A stretch of 64,000 nt of DNA, from contig BTPP01000001.1 of the NCBI GenBank assembly GCA_037102815.1, positions 1,885,001 to 1,949,000 on the forward strand, given 5' to 3'. The position numbers and the translations under genes are program-made. Below are positions 49,928 through 59,849 of this stretch, piece by piece. Position 1 is the stretch's first letter, and every line of letters begins with the position of its first letter. The notes under the pieces were generated by a model, which was given only the letters and a program-made list of their open reading frames with translations, searched no databases and was not told where the DNA came from. This DNA comes from Neurospora intermedia. Taxonomy: Eukaryota > Ascomycota > Sordariomycetes > Sordariales > Sordariaceae.

Positions 49928-50015
49928 ACTTTTAAGTGCTAGCTTCCCTCTTAAGTGTAAGAGACTGCTAGTTACTCTCTCGAGTGCTAGTGATAGCCAC
50001 CCTCTCGAGTGCTAG
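49928..50015. repeat. Tandem repeat in element D, counterpart of the 29-bp repeat in C
   Basis: Three degenerate units with the core CTCTCGAGTGCTAG, inverse complement of the C units at 33,668-33,755. Confidence 0.75.
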
Positions 50016-50254
50016 CCTTACTTCTAGATTCCTAGTAGGAATTGGCCTTCCTTAATTGCTATTTAGCTTCCCGGAATTTAATGGAAGTCCCCGGACCTCG
50101 ACCGTTTTTACTACCGCAATATTGGTATATCCCGATGCGCCCCGGAGTATCCCGGACGGATAGATTTATCGGAGGAGGCCTAGAATTTGTTAGAGAAGAC
50201 CTGGACGGCTAGGCCTATCGAGGACGATGGTTTCTTTCTGTGTGAGCCGGCATT

Positions 50255-50585
50255 TGATAGGGGAATCCCTAGATTACCCTACCTTACTGTACTATAGCTT
50301 AGACTAGCTATAATAGTCCAGATTAGTTAGGCTGTCGTAGAGGCTTCCTTGCCGTACCGTGCCTAGTTTGGGCATCCAGACTGCCGTGCCCGAGCCACCC
50401 TATGGCCCGTGCTCTGGCTCTAATACAGTATATCCTTTCTGTGCAGACGGCTGGCTAGAAGCCTTCCTCTTTCTTAGAACAACTTCTCTTTTACCTTCTA
50501 TACTACGAATCGCTTCTAGCCAACGTAGTATCTGGAAGCAATGGTCCTTACTGTGTGACCAACTATATTATCTATCCCCGTATCA
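50255..50585 (+). repeat. Element D 3' LTR
   Basis: 331 bp, little mutated; the open frame across 50,359-50,781 is LTR plus copia sequence, not a gene. Confidence 0.93.
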
Positions 50586-50590
50586 TCTTG

Positions 50591-51424
50591 GCAGAGCGGT
50601 AACGGCTACAAACGTAGTAGATGTAATCCTTCTAAATAATATTATTATAAATAGAGTAGATAAACTTGCTCTTATTCCTCTTATTCTTAATCAACTTATT
50701 ATTATCGCTAGTACTATTACTAGATTTATTAGTATTTTTATTATCCGCCTTATTATTAGTAATTTTAATTTAAATAGTTAAATTAATTTAACGGACTTCC
50801 GTATTACTAATAGTAGAGAATTAAACCAATAATTTATTAATAGTAAGGGTGTTTTTAACTATATCGTTAACTTACAACTTAGTATTAGTAAGGTAGTTAC
50901 ATTTAATTATATTATAAAGGTTAAAATATTCGATAGTATCGTCGATAATTAGGTTACAGTCGGTAATACGTTTGCGGGCTAGTTTATACTAGGTTAAGAA
51001 ACTAGCTATAGAATTAAATCTAAACCGACGAAATCCTTAGTACTATTTAAGGATATTGCTACGTACTTCGTTAGTAATTTTACTAATTATAGTTTTAATG
51101 AGATTAAAGAGATATTTAAGGTCCTTATTAGATTAGTCCTAGCCGTTAATACGGAGGGTAATTAAGACCTTATTATCTTTAAAAGTAGTATTAATAATTT
51201 TAAGTATATAGATGCGATTAAGCTTCTATTTCTTATACTTATTAGGTTTATTTTCTTTATTAGGCTCGGCGATAGTCTTATAGATATAGTCGTCGACCTC
51301 GGCGAACTCGAGTTTAATATATAAAGCGCGCTCCTAATTGTCGATGTTATTTTCACTACGAAGGACAATAAGCGATCCGGAATCAATTGTAAGCACTATT
51401 GTTTATTAATTATTAACTATTAAT
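50591..51424 (-). pseudogene. Copia gag-side fragment
   Basis: Lies between D and the copia leader, so by position it is the gag coding end of the copia element (minus strand). Minus-strand open stretches of up to 74 codons exist (51,162-51,386), but no motif can be assigned with confidence. Confidence 0.6.
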
Positions 51425-51531
51425 AACTCGAAGGTCGGTTGTTGTAACGACTCGAAGGTCGGTTATTGTAACGATTCGAAGGCCGGTTGCTAATCGCGCG
51501 CGACTCGAAGGTCGGTTTGCGAGTGGAGAGG
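51425..51531. repeat. 24-bp tandem repeat in the copia leader
   Basis: Four units with the core CTCGAAGGTCGGTT, the first two spaced exactly 24 bp (ACTCGAAGGTCGGTTGTTGT...), the last two less regular. They sit between the primer site and gag. Confidence 0.85.
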
Positions 51532-51615
51532 TACAATAAAGAGGTTAACTCCCGGGATAATTAGTAGATCTCTTGTCGGTTAATCGATTGATCGGTTGAT
51601 TAATTGACTACGATA

Positions 51616-51635
51616 GCTTCAGAGGGCTCATAACC
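51616..51635 (-). other. Copia primer binding site, half-tRNA-iMet type
   Basis: On the minus strand GGTTATGAGCCCTCTGAAGC follows the LTR end directly. Its complement ends GGGCTCATAACC, the anticodon-loop sequence (CAT in the middle) of initiator tRNA-Met. Copia-type elements such as Drosophila copia use the 5' half of this tRNA as primer. The match beyond about 12 bases is not verified. Confidence 0.75.
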
Positions 51636-51795
51636 TGTGCGACGCACAAGGCAACGAAAATGAAGCAGTTGATGGTTGTATTGAGTTGCTCTAAGGAGAA
51701 AGAATCTGTAGAGAGGTCTGGAGGGCTAAAGGCTAGCGAGGGGAGGCCGTACATGGGTAAATAGTGCCTAGAGTCACGTGCCTCTACATCCAACA
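51636..51795 (-). repeat. Copia 5' LTR
   Basis: 160-bp partner of 13,111-13,270. Confidence 0.93.
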
Positions 51796-51800
51796 TATGG
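51796..51800. repeat. Copia right target-site duplication TATGG
   Basis: TATGG follows the right LTR directly and pairs with CATGG at 13,106-13,110; C-to-T difference. Confidence 0.85.
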
Positions 51801-53304
51801 GCTGTACGTACCTAGCTAACAGCGGGTTAGGCCCCCCCCCCCCCCTAAAATGATGCACGAAAAGTGGAAACATGGGAGCCCCACGGGGGACCCCCCAACT
51901 TGGTTCGGATAACAGTCTGGGCCCAACCCCAACCCCAACCCGCTCACTGCTGCCATGGCCAACTTGTCTTTCGCATCCAGTCGCCCGCCACTTCCCAGTC
52001 CACACTTGATCCTGTTTATCTTTCTGGTCATTCCTGAGCTGCAAATCCACGACTGATCACTCCAGCGATCAACCAATGCCAGCCAGGTCCCGCCGTGCTC
52101 CCTCAGCTGGGCTGTGGTGCCAACTGTCCTGTCCGTTCAGATTGCTGTCTCGTCTTTTTTTGCGCCTTTGATGGTCAGAGAGCAAATGTTTCTACCGAAG
52201 CTCTGGCGAGTCTGTGCTTGTCTGGGTCGTGCCCCGGGACCGGGACCGGGACCGTGCTGTCAGGATTCAAGATGAATTAGAACCATAATGAGCTCAACCA
52301 GGGACGGCCTTGTCGGTCGGTTAGGTGAATGTCGACATCCCTTACCCGATGCCGCGTAGTCGCTGCTATCATATCCTATTGTACCTACACTCATGTTACT
52401 GCGCCCCAGCACCAGCATTCCTGCCAGCCTGTCACTGCCAGGTGAGCCCGCCATCGATCGCTTCGCCCATCGGTCAAGCACCTGGTATTCACCTTGTGCA
52501 TGCCACCACCAGGCCATGGATACATGTCGAAACTTTTCGTGTATGTATATGCTGGTGCCATTCGTAGACATTGTTACGCAGGGAGGAGTGCTCAAACTGC
52601 CCGAAAAGGCCCCTATCAGTTTGCTTTTTTCTCAATGTCTACTCCCGTGCATGTCTCTTGGACGGTTTGGTTCGTCCATGTTGGCTGTTGAAGAACCTTT
52701 CTTATTGTGGCCATTCATGCCGCCCCAGCTAATAAGACACACCTTTCGATGTGGTGACTTACACGTAGAGGTACCGTACCTTTGAACCTCCCGTCCTTCC
52801 CCAGATTTGCTCTCCCCCACACCCCCGGCCCAGTCCCCAGTCCAATCCTCACTGTCCTACTTGACTGACCTGACCGTCCCCATCACTCCTTCCCTCCATC
52901 AAACCTGCCATCTCTTTCTCCAACGGCAAGTTCCACACCTTCTCTGGCCCGGACCCAACTGGACCATAAAAGAATCTGTTGGTCTCAACTTTCTCCCTTC
53001 GAACTTCCCCTCTCTCCTCATTCACGACACCGGCCACTTAAAAAGACCATATCGTTTGCTTGTCGGACTCTCCGTACTACAATCATCATAAAACAAGCCA
53101 CGAATTCCATCCGACTTGACAATCTCGAGCCAGATTACCACCATCAAACACAGGCATCACCAGACTCGCCTTGACTTTTCGTCTGTCCTCGACTTGTTCA
53201 GCTATTAAAACCCGGCTTGGGCTCCATCACCTCCCCCTTCTCGACACATATCTTCCCAGACACCGTCTACAACTTCAAAGATTTCTGCAAAACTTGAGCG
53301 AACC
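51801..53304. other. Intergenic and 5' region of the 76-aa gene
   Basis: GC-normal, with a 14-bp C run at 51,832-51,845 and four GGGACC units at about 52,232-52,255. Pyrimidine-rich promoter-like sequence is at 52,780-53,260. Open frames here have no domains or start support. Confidence 0.5.
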
Positions 53305-53360
53305 GTAAGCTTTACTCTGACTGCTTCCCTCACACAGATAACTTGGCTAACTCCGGTCAG
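53305..53360 (+). other. Probable 5'UTR intron of the 76-aa gene
   Basis: GTAAGC donor, GGCTAACTCC branch site and GGTCAG acceptor 12 bp before the ATG, 56 bp in all: a typical size and layout for introns in this window. Confidence 0.6.
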
Positions 53361-53372
53361 ATTTCCTTCACA

Positions 53373-53603
53373 ATGACTTCCCAAATTGCTCAGCCTACTC
53401 CTATCTCGGCTCCTCGCCCGAATCTCGGCGTCATGACCTCGCAAGACCTCTTCGCCAGTGTCAACGCTTCCTTCAGCAAGAACAGCCAGCCGTCAACACC
53501 AAGTCACACCATCCAAGAGAATGACTACTCTGTGCCAGCTCCTCCTCCTCCAAGCCCGGTTAGCTTCCGGGAACACCATTGGCCATCGCCCGTTCGCCGT
53601 TAA
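53373..53603 (+). CDS. Small Pro/Ser-rich hypothetical protein (76 aa)
   Basis: ATG at 53,373 in good context (TTCACAATGACT), stop TAA at 53,601-53,603. An in-frame TTG 30 bp upstream lies in the predicted UTR intron and is not the start. The product begins MTSQIAQPTPISAPRPNLGV, has a short amphipathic piece MTSQDLFASVNASFSKN, then is Pro/Ser-rich and disordered (PAPPPPSPVSF), ending WPSPVRR. No signal peptide or TM segment. It is the only convincing gene in the island between two transposon blocks. I do not recognise the family; small proteins of this kind can be missed by gene finders. The predicted 5'UTR intron supports real transcription. Confidence 0.6.
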   Translation: MTSQIAQPTPISAPRPNLGVMTSQDLFASVNASFSKNSQPSTPSHTIQENDYSVPAPPPPSPVSFREHHWPSPVRR

Positions 53604-55215
53604 GTCAGCTCCGGCTGTTCCTTCCTTGGTTCGCAGGTCGAGCACCCGGGCCTATCTCATTTCAAGGGGGGCCGCATAGGCCGTAATCGGGAGGCTTTTG
53701 TACACATACAACTGTAACACTTCATCGTCGTCTTCGTTGCACAGCAAGCAAGCATTCTTATTTCGTCAAGGTTGAAAGCTTCTCAGCGAGAGAACCTTGT
53801 TTTCCTCTTTATTTTTTCCCTTTCTTTTTTCCTCGGTAAATGGGTATCACAAAATCACTCGGAGTCACGGCGGGAATGTAATAGAGTGATGGGAATGGGC
53901 AGGCACAAAATGGTTGAGGAAAGGCCTTCGTCATCTCTGGTTCTTCGGTTACAAAACATCCTTATTACATCACACACAAAAACTCTCGCGAGGATAATGG
54001 TCCTTCATGGCGGACAAATACAAGCTGTGCTTTAGTTTAATGCTACAAACATACCTCAGTTCGACTTCTTCAGCCCCAGGCGATTTGATGAGATGACATG
54101 ATGTTTTGGTTTCCCCGGCAACAAAGATTAACGCGTCACTCGGATATGACGCCAGAACCATAGGTGATCGTCTTTTCCACCCTCTGTCGTCCCCAATAAA
54201 AAAGCCTGCAAAACTGCATCAGAATTGACTGATCGTTTCCACCAGTTGTCGTTACTAACAATTTTATTGGGCGACCAAGACCAATAATATCGGCAGCACT
54301 CCAATAATATGTTAAAGACCTCATGTATCGGTTTTCAGCCCTCTCAACCAGGAGACTCTGGATCACAAAACCAATATCTCAGCCTTTGACGATTGGTGCT
54401 CTATGTTATCAGCACTAACAACGACTAACCATACGTCTTCTATCACTCCATCTCGCTTTGTTTTGGGTTGCCAAACAGGGGCCCACCACAGTCATGATCA
54501 CAAACATCACCCTCAAAAAACGATTGGTCTGTTGCTATAAACATCCAGAACACCACTACAACCCCACCGACCCAACCTTTTTCTTTTTTTCTTATTTCCA
54601 ACGGACACCGAACATCCACACAGCCAAAACAGCGTCACTTCGGTTTCAGCAAGTAGATCGATTCGAGATTCGCGTAGTATACGCAATCTTGCTCGCTTCC
54701 TTACAATACGAACTGCCCCTTCGTCGATCTAGTCTTTCGCTAGTGTAGTGTGAACCTTGCTCTCGGAGAAATCAGGATGTCTCGAAACAAGCAGATACAG
54801 CAGATCAGTTTGAGACCTGTCGTCTACATAATCGTCCAATTAAGTACCCGCTCGCTACATTTCCAAATTTAGAAATGCCCCGTGGACCCCGTACCGTACC
54901 GATGGCCCGGTGGCAAACACATCCGGGGGGGTGGTCCGTCAGGTCGTTGACCCCCACAAAGCGCCGAGACGCCTTAAAAGGGGATCCGCTGGTCCCCTAG
55001 AAATCCACTTTCTGCACCTGCCCCAGCCCGGGGGTCGTTATCCAGGTCCGCGCAAAATCTCTCAATTACTTATTTTGGCAAGTGCTGCGCCTGCCTCGAG
55101 CCACCGTACGGATGCAATACTAATATTACTAGTAACTTCTATATTCCGTATGCAACGCGCTTAGGTAGGAACCGCAGTAGTACGTGAGCGTTTGAGCCGC
55201 GGTCGCCGGAGCCGT
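53604..55215. other. Intergenic, no gene seen
   Basis: GC-normal 3' flank of the small gene, with scattered short open frames without domains. Near 54,860-55,215 the sequence becomes GC-richer, then changes sharply to AT-rich at about 55,215-55,225. Confidence 0.5.
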
Positions 55216-57649
55216 ATGTCGGCCGGCATTTTAACGATAATACCGGTATCGATATATAAGTAGCAAATCTAGTGCGGAATATCTAAGACTTTACTAATAT
55301 AATTTAGATAATAGAATAAATCTTACCTTTAAATATTGAACTTTTAAATTAAAAATTAATAGATTTTATATTAAGCTTTACAAAATCTAATATTCAAATT
55401 TAATTTTATATAATAAGAACGTTATTTAACGATTAGAATAATTATAAAAAATTTTTATTTATAAAATAGTTACTATTAAATACTATTTTTTTTTTTTATT
55501 CTTTAAGTACCGCTTTCGTTATATTCGTAGAAGTATTAATACTATTCCAATATAAATTAGATAATAATATCGAAATGAAAAAAAGATAAAAAACCTCCTA
55601 ATAAATATTATTTAATATTTAAGAAGAATTAAACCGCTTTAATTCTATAGTTAAAAATAAATCCTACTTTTTACTAGCACCCTTATTATTACTTTCCTTA
55701 CTATTACCCTCCTCCTAAATACTACTATTTTCCTTATTATTATCTTTAGGAAGGGTAGTATTGTAAATATTATAATTATTAATATTAAACTATTTTATAA
55801 TAAATTAATAGAGGTTCCTTAGCGAATTTAAAAAATTTAGAAACTTATAAGGCTACGGTTAATATTATTAAAGATATCCTTAGTACTTATAACTTACTAA
55901 GCGAAAATAGGTAAATAAGTGTTAAGAGAGCTAATAATTTTCTTTAAAACTTTAACCTAGCGAATATATAAAGTAAATTCCTTCTCCTCCTAAGTTTCGG
56001 TTTTAATTTCTTTTTTAATTATAAATTAATTTTAGAGAGAATTAGTAGAGGTATAGCTACTAAAAGGGTATAGGGACGGACTGAAGGGGCTTATACTTAT
56101 ATAGGGAGGAATAGTAGCGATTTTTTTTTTAGTAATTATAATAATTCTTACAATATTATTATACTCCTCTATAAAGGCAGTGGAGCGTTTGCTTCTTTTA
56201 TTAGTATTCTTATTCTATTAAGTAAGGACTTTGTTATAGATATTGTTGGGAATCTAAAAAAAAAAAAAAAAAAAAAAAAAATTAGTAAATTATTAGAGGT
56301 TAGGTTGAGGTTTCTTTAAAGTTTCTTATTGGGATACAATATTTATAGTAACTATTTCTAGTATATTTAAAGTATAGAATTCCTTTACTAATTTAGTTAT
56401 AATATTTCTATTTAGGGTTTTTTTTAGCCTTAATAATATAAGGAATATACAGAATCTTACGCTTTGCGTTAGGCTTCTTAATAGGGGTAATAGAAGCGGC
56501 AGCCTTCTAGTTAATATTAAAATATAGAAATATAAGTAAGGAATTATAGAAGAATAACTCTTATATTTTTTTTAGTAGGGGTAGGGGAATTAGTAATAGT
56601 AGTATTAGCCTTATATTTATTATTATTACTAGTACTAATCTTAATAGCGGGGGTAGCGGGGGTAATTTAGGTATTAATAAGCGTAAAGCTTTAGTTAGAA
56701 GTGGAACCGCTATTAGTATAAATATTAGGAGCTATAATTAGAACGGTCGGTTATTATTATTATTATTATTATTATATATTAAATAATTATAAATATATTA
56801 GTTTGAATTTGCGCTTAGAATTAGATTGCGTATAGAAAAAAAAAAAAAATACGTACGAAAGAAAGAGCAGTATAGTATAAGAGAATAAATTTATTAAATA
56901 TATTAATATTATTAATAAAGATTACGCGCGTAATTAAGAGGGGGAGAGATACGTACGAAAGTAGTAATATTATATAATAGAGGAAGAGGGAAAGGAAGAG
57001 AGGGTAATATAACGAAAGAAAGTAAAATAGAGGGGTAATTATTTATTTAGTAATTCGTTTACTAGTAATTTAACTTTAAATTTAAATGATTTATTACGTT
57101 ACTTATATATTTATTTACTTTATTATATTAAATATTATTCTATATAGGAATTTAGGAATATTTTATATTGGAATATTTTATTTTATTACTTATACGAGAG
57201 GTTCAACGGAGGGGTAGTTTAGTACTACTACCGAGTACGATAATAATGAAAATTAAGAAAAATATATACTTCTACTTATAATATTATATATACCTGGATA
57301 TATAGTTTATAAATTAATATATTAATATAAAATATATTTATTAATAGTTACTTGACCTCTTTTTTTATTTTGCTATATATTTATATTTAAAAATACTTTA
57401 TAAAGGTTAAGGTATTATCAACTTATAACGCTATATATATAGTACTATTCCGCTATAGGGTTATAGTTATATAATACCTATAGCCTTCTAACTTTTAGTA
57501 GATAGTATATAAAATATATTTTTATAATATGTTAAAGGGGGTAGCCTTAAAAAAATAGTTAAAACTTCAATATTTTGATTCGAGTAAAATATTAAATAAT
57601 ATACTATAAAACCTTATATAATATACTAATTTAAATCCTCCCCTAAAAC
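55216..57649. other. AT-rich, RIP-like sequence of unassigned origin
   Basis: TA-rich with frequent stops in all frames. It contains a 26-bp A run (56,256-56,281), a 13-bp A run (56,837-56,849) and ATT triplets (56,752-56,777). A minus-strand stretch around 56,400-56,680 is Pro/Thr/Lys-rich and could be a C-terminal tail of the MULE remnant. No LTR pair or TIR was found. Confidence 0.5.
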
Positions 57650-59460
57650 TTTTAGCCGCTATTATTACAAATTTTTTAAATTGATAGTAAAAATAACGTC
57701 GATACTTTCCTTTACTTTATTAATAAAAATTTGAAACTAATAATCCGTTTCTTCTATAGAACCTCTGCGAACTATTATTGAATTTCTAATTCGGTAAATA
57801 TTTATATTCAACCGTTCGCCAATCTCTTAAATCTATAACTTTTATTTTAATAGTATACTAATAATACTATTAAATATACTTTTAAATAGTATTTTAATTT
57901 CTTTATAAACCTTAAAGCTATTTTCTGCCTAGAGATTAATTAATTGAGTAAAATGTACTAGAAGTAATAAATTGAATATAAAATAATAATGCTAGATATA
58001 AATATATAAGAACTACTACGCTACGAACTATTTATATTTATAGAGAGGTATACTAGTAAAAAGATTATTTACTCTTGCTTAATTATTATTAATATTTCTT
58101 AATAATAGATAATCTAATTTAAAGTAATTATAATTTTGAAATTTATTATTAAGAGGTTTAAGAAGAATAACCTTATTAGTATTATAATTATAATATATTA
58201 GTATAATGTCCTAAATAGTATTAAATAGGTAGAGGATTTATAGTTGATTATTTCTCTTATATATTATTTCCTAGTTAGGTACTTTTATATATCTTTCCTA
58301 AATTTCTTTAAGGGTATATATTTCTTTTCTTGCTTCGTAAAGCTTTTTAAAGATTATAGTTTATATACGAATAGGTAGCTATTTAAAACTAAAGTCTAGA
58401 AATATATATACAAGAGGTCTATACTAATGTCTGCTACGAATCCTCCGTTTATTAATTAGATGGTAATAATCTTCTAGTTTATTTATAATAGTAATAAAAT
58501 TGCCTTTTAAATTATAAGACCCTACTATCTCCTATTTCGTAGCGTTTTTAGTCTTAAAGTAACTATATTAAAATTTTATTATATTCGTAGTATTAATTTA
58601 AAGAAGTAAAGGAATACTATATTTAAATTAGTAAGCCTAGTATTTAATTTCTAGCTTCCAATTCTTCTTAATATAAACTATTTACTTACGAATGCCTCGA
58701 ATAATAATTATATTAATAAATACGAGATATTTCTCCTTGGTTGATCGGCGGTATAGTACTATACTTATAATTTCCAAGTATTCTTCGTTATTTTAAATAT
58801 TTTTATATAATAAATTCTAGGAGTATTTCCTATATAATAAGTGTTAAACGGTAGTAGCTCCCCCCTTATTAGTAAAAATACTACGGATAATTAATTGTTT
58901 AGTTGTTGAATTGTCCGTTATTATATACTTTAGAACCCAACTATTTGAACTACTATACTAATTAATTAAAATTCTCAAATATACTTCAATAATATTAGTA
59001 TATTAATAAATAATATAGAAGAACGTAATAGGAAGTTAGGAACCGCAATCGTTTTATACTATAATTATAAATAAATAGAAATTATAATAGTTTATCTTAT
59101 AGGTTATATCTATAATAGTAATCTTCCTTCGCTCTTATAAAGTATTTAAATTAGACTATTTTATAAAGACTAACCCAATTAATCCTTCCTTTTTCTTTTT
59201 CTTTTTCGAATTAACGTTATTTTTTTCTATTGCAATTAGCCGGCCTTTCTATTTCAATTTCTTATTATTTATTTATACTAATAATTCGTTAAAGTAGTTT
59301 AAATACTCTTATAACTTATTTATTAGATTATCCTTCTTCGAAAATTAATAATACTTTTTAGTTTTTATACTTAACTACCGTTTTAAATTAATAATCTTTT
59401 ATATATTAAACTATCGGCTACTATAATTTTTTAAACGCGGTTTCTTAACGGGAATATTCT
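57650..59460 (-). pseudogene. MULE-type (Mutator-like) DNA transposase remnant
   Basis: Minus-strand frame. From 59,110 downward it reads DITYKINYYNFYLF, the start of a MULE transposase domain (D-x-T-[YH]-K-T-N). It continues with a CGS...LPITFF segment, YIITDNSTTKQLIIRSIF near 58,920 (second catalytic Asp region), HLLYRK (the HxxC... box with Cys-to-Tyr) and a downstream C-terminal region to about 57,650. Upstream 59,110-59,460 is a basic N-terminal region. Many TAA/TAG stops and TGG losses indicate RIP. No TIRs located. Element F sits just beyond its N-terminal side. Confidence 0.7.
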
Positions 59461-59529
59461 CCCGCCCGAATACTATACGTTCTACTATAGTAAGAGAGTA
59501 ATTAACTTCCAATAAGAAAACAATATACT

Positions 59530-59791
59530 TATTACGGGGCGAGAGGGCACCGTTGGGGGTAGGGTAAGATATACGTTGTTGTACGAAGGAGGAGAAAGGG
59601 AAGTGTGCGTAGAGGACTAGTTATATAGGTGAGAGCCCAGATAGGCCAGTCCGTACGCACATACGTAAGACTGCACGTAACGAAGCATATGACCAGTACG
59701 AGTGCCCGGCTTTAAACTATAATATAAAGTACTAGCCTAGTATATATATGGTTAGTATAGTATAATTATATTATAGGCTAACCCTATAATA
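59530..59791 (-). repeat. Element F 3' LTR
   Basis: 262 bp. Minus-strand start TATTATAGGGTTAGCC resembles the E LTR start TATTATAGGGCATT; end CCCCGTAATA resembles the E end CGCGTAATA. The partner LTR lies beyond the window, so the boundaries are not confirmed by pairing. Confidence 0.7.
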
Positions 59792-59849
59792 CTATCCCTC
59801 TTTAAAAGAAGTTCGTAGAGTTAAAAAATCTATATATATATATAATAAT

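Larger units (their letters stand above)
47490..50585 (+). mobile_element. Element D: non-autonomous LTR element carrying a zinc-finger frame
   Basis: 331-bp LTRs at 47,490-47,820 and 50,255-50,585 (TGATAGGGGAATCC...CCCCGTATCA) and perfect TSD TCTTG (47,485-47,489; 50,586-50,590). The total is 3,096 bp. The internal 2,434 bp has one long decayed frame and no pol. LTR and internal ends are homologous to element C in the opposite orientation. Confidence 0.92.
13111..51795 (-). mobile_element. Ty1/copia LTR retrotransposon, minus strand, broken into four pieces by nested elements
   Basis: Two 160-bp direct repeats beginning TGTGCGACGC and ending ATCCAACA sit at 13,111-13,270 and 51,636-51,795, with a 5-bp TSD outside. 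The sequence between them, after subtracting elements B, C and D and their TSDs, is about 5.26 kb. With the LTRs the original element was about 5,577 bp, normal for copia. Coding pieces on the minus strand read gag/leader (50,591-51,635), then integrase-side pol (46,784-47,489 and 30,801-33,106), then RT/RNase H (13,330-14,470), in the order copia requires. The LTRs differ at only six positions, all transitions, while the internal parts are heavily RIP-mutated. Confidence 0.92.

Noticed and set aside
50586-50630. tRNA-like TGGCAGAGCGGTAACGG after element D
   Set aside because: It starts in D's TSD and continues as copia sequence; no cloverleaf seen.
50359-50781. 140-aa plus-strand open frame
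   Set aside because: Spans the D 3' LTR, its TSD and copia sequence, hence a chance frame.
13271-51635. AT-rich block as mitochondrial insertion or CRISPR-containing bacterial DNA
   Set aside because: Composition is explained by RIP-mutated LTR elements with TSDs; no mitochondrial genes or spaced repeats are present.
51832-51845. 14-bp C run as a telomere or recombination signal
   Set aside because: A plain homopolymer close to but outside the copia TSD; no repeat unit.
53305-53337. 33-bp 5'UTR intron ending CACACAG
   Set aside because: Too short for a spliceosomal intron; the 56-bp version with the GCTAAC branch site is better.
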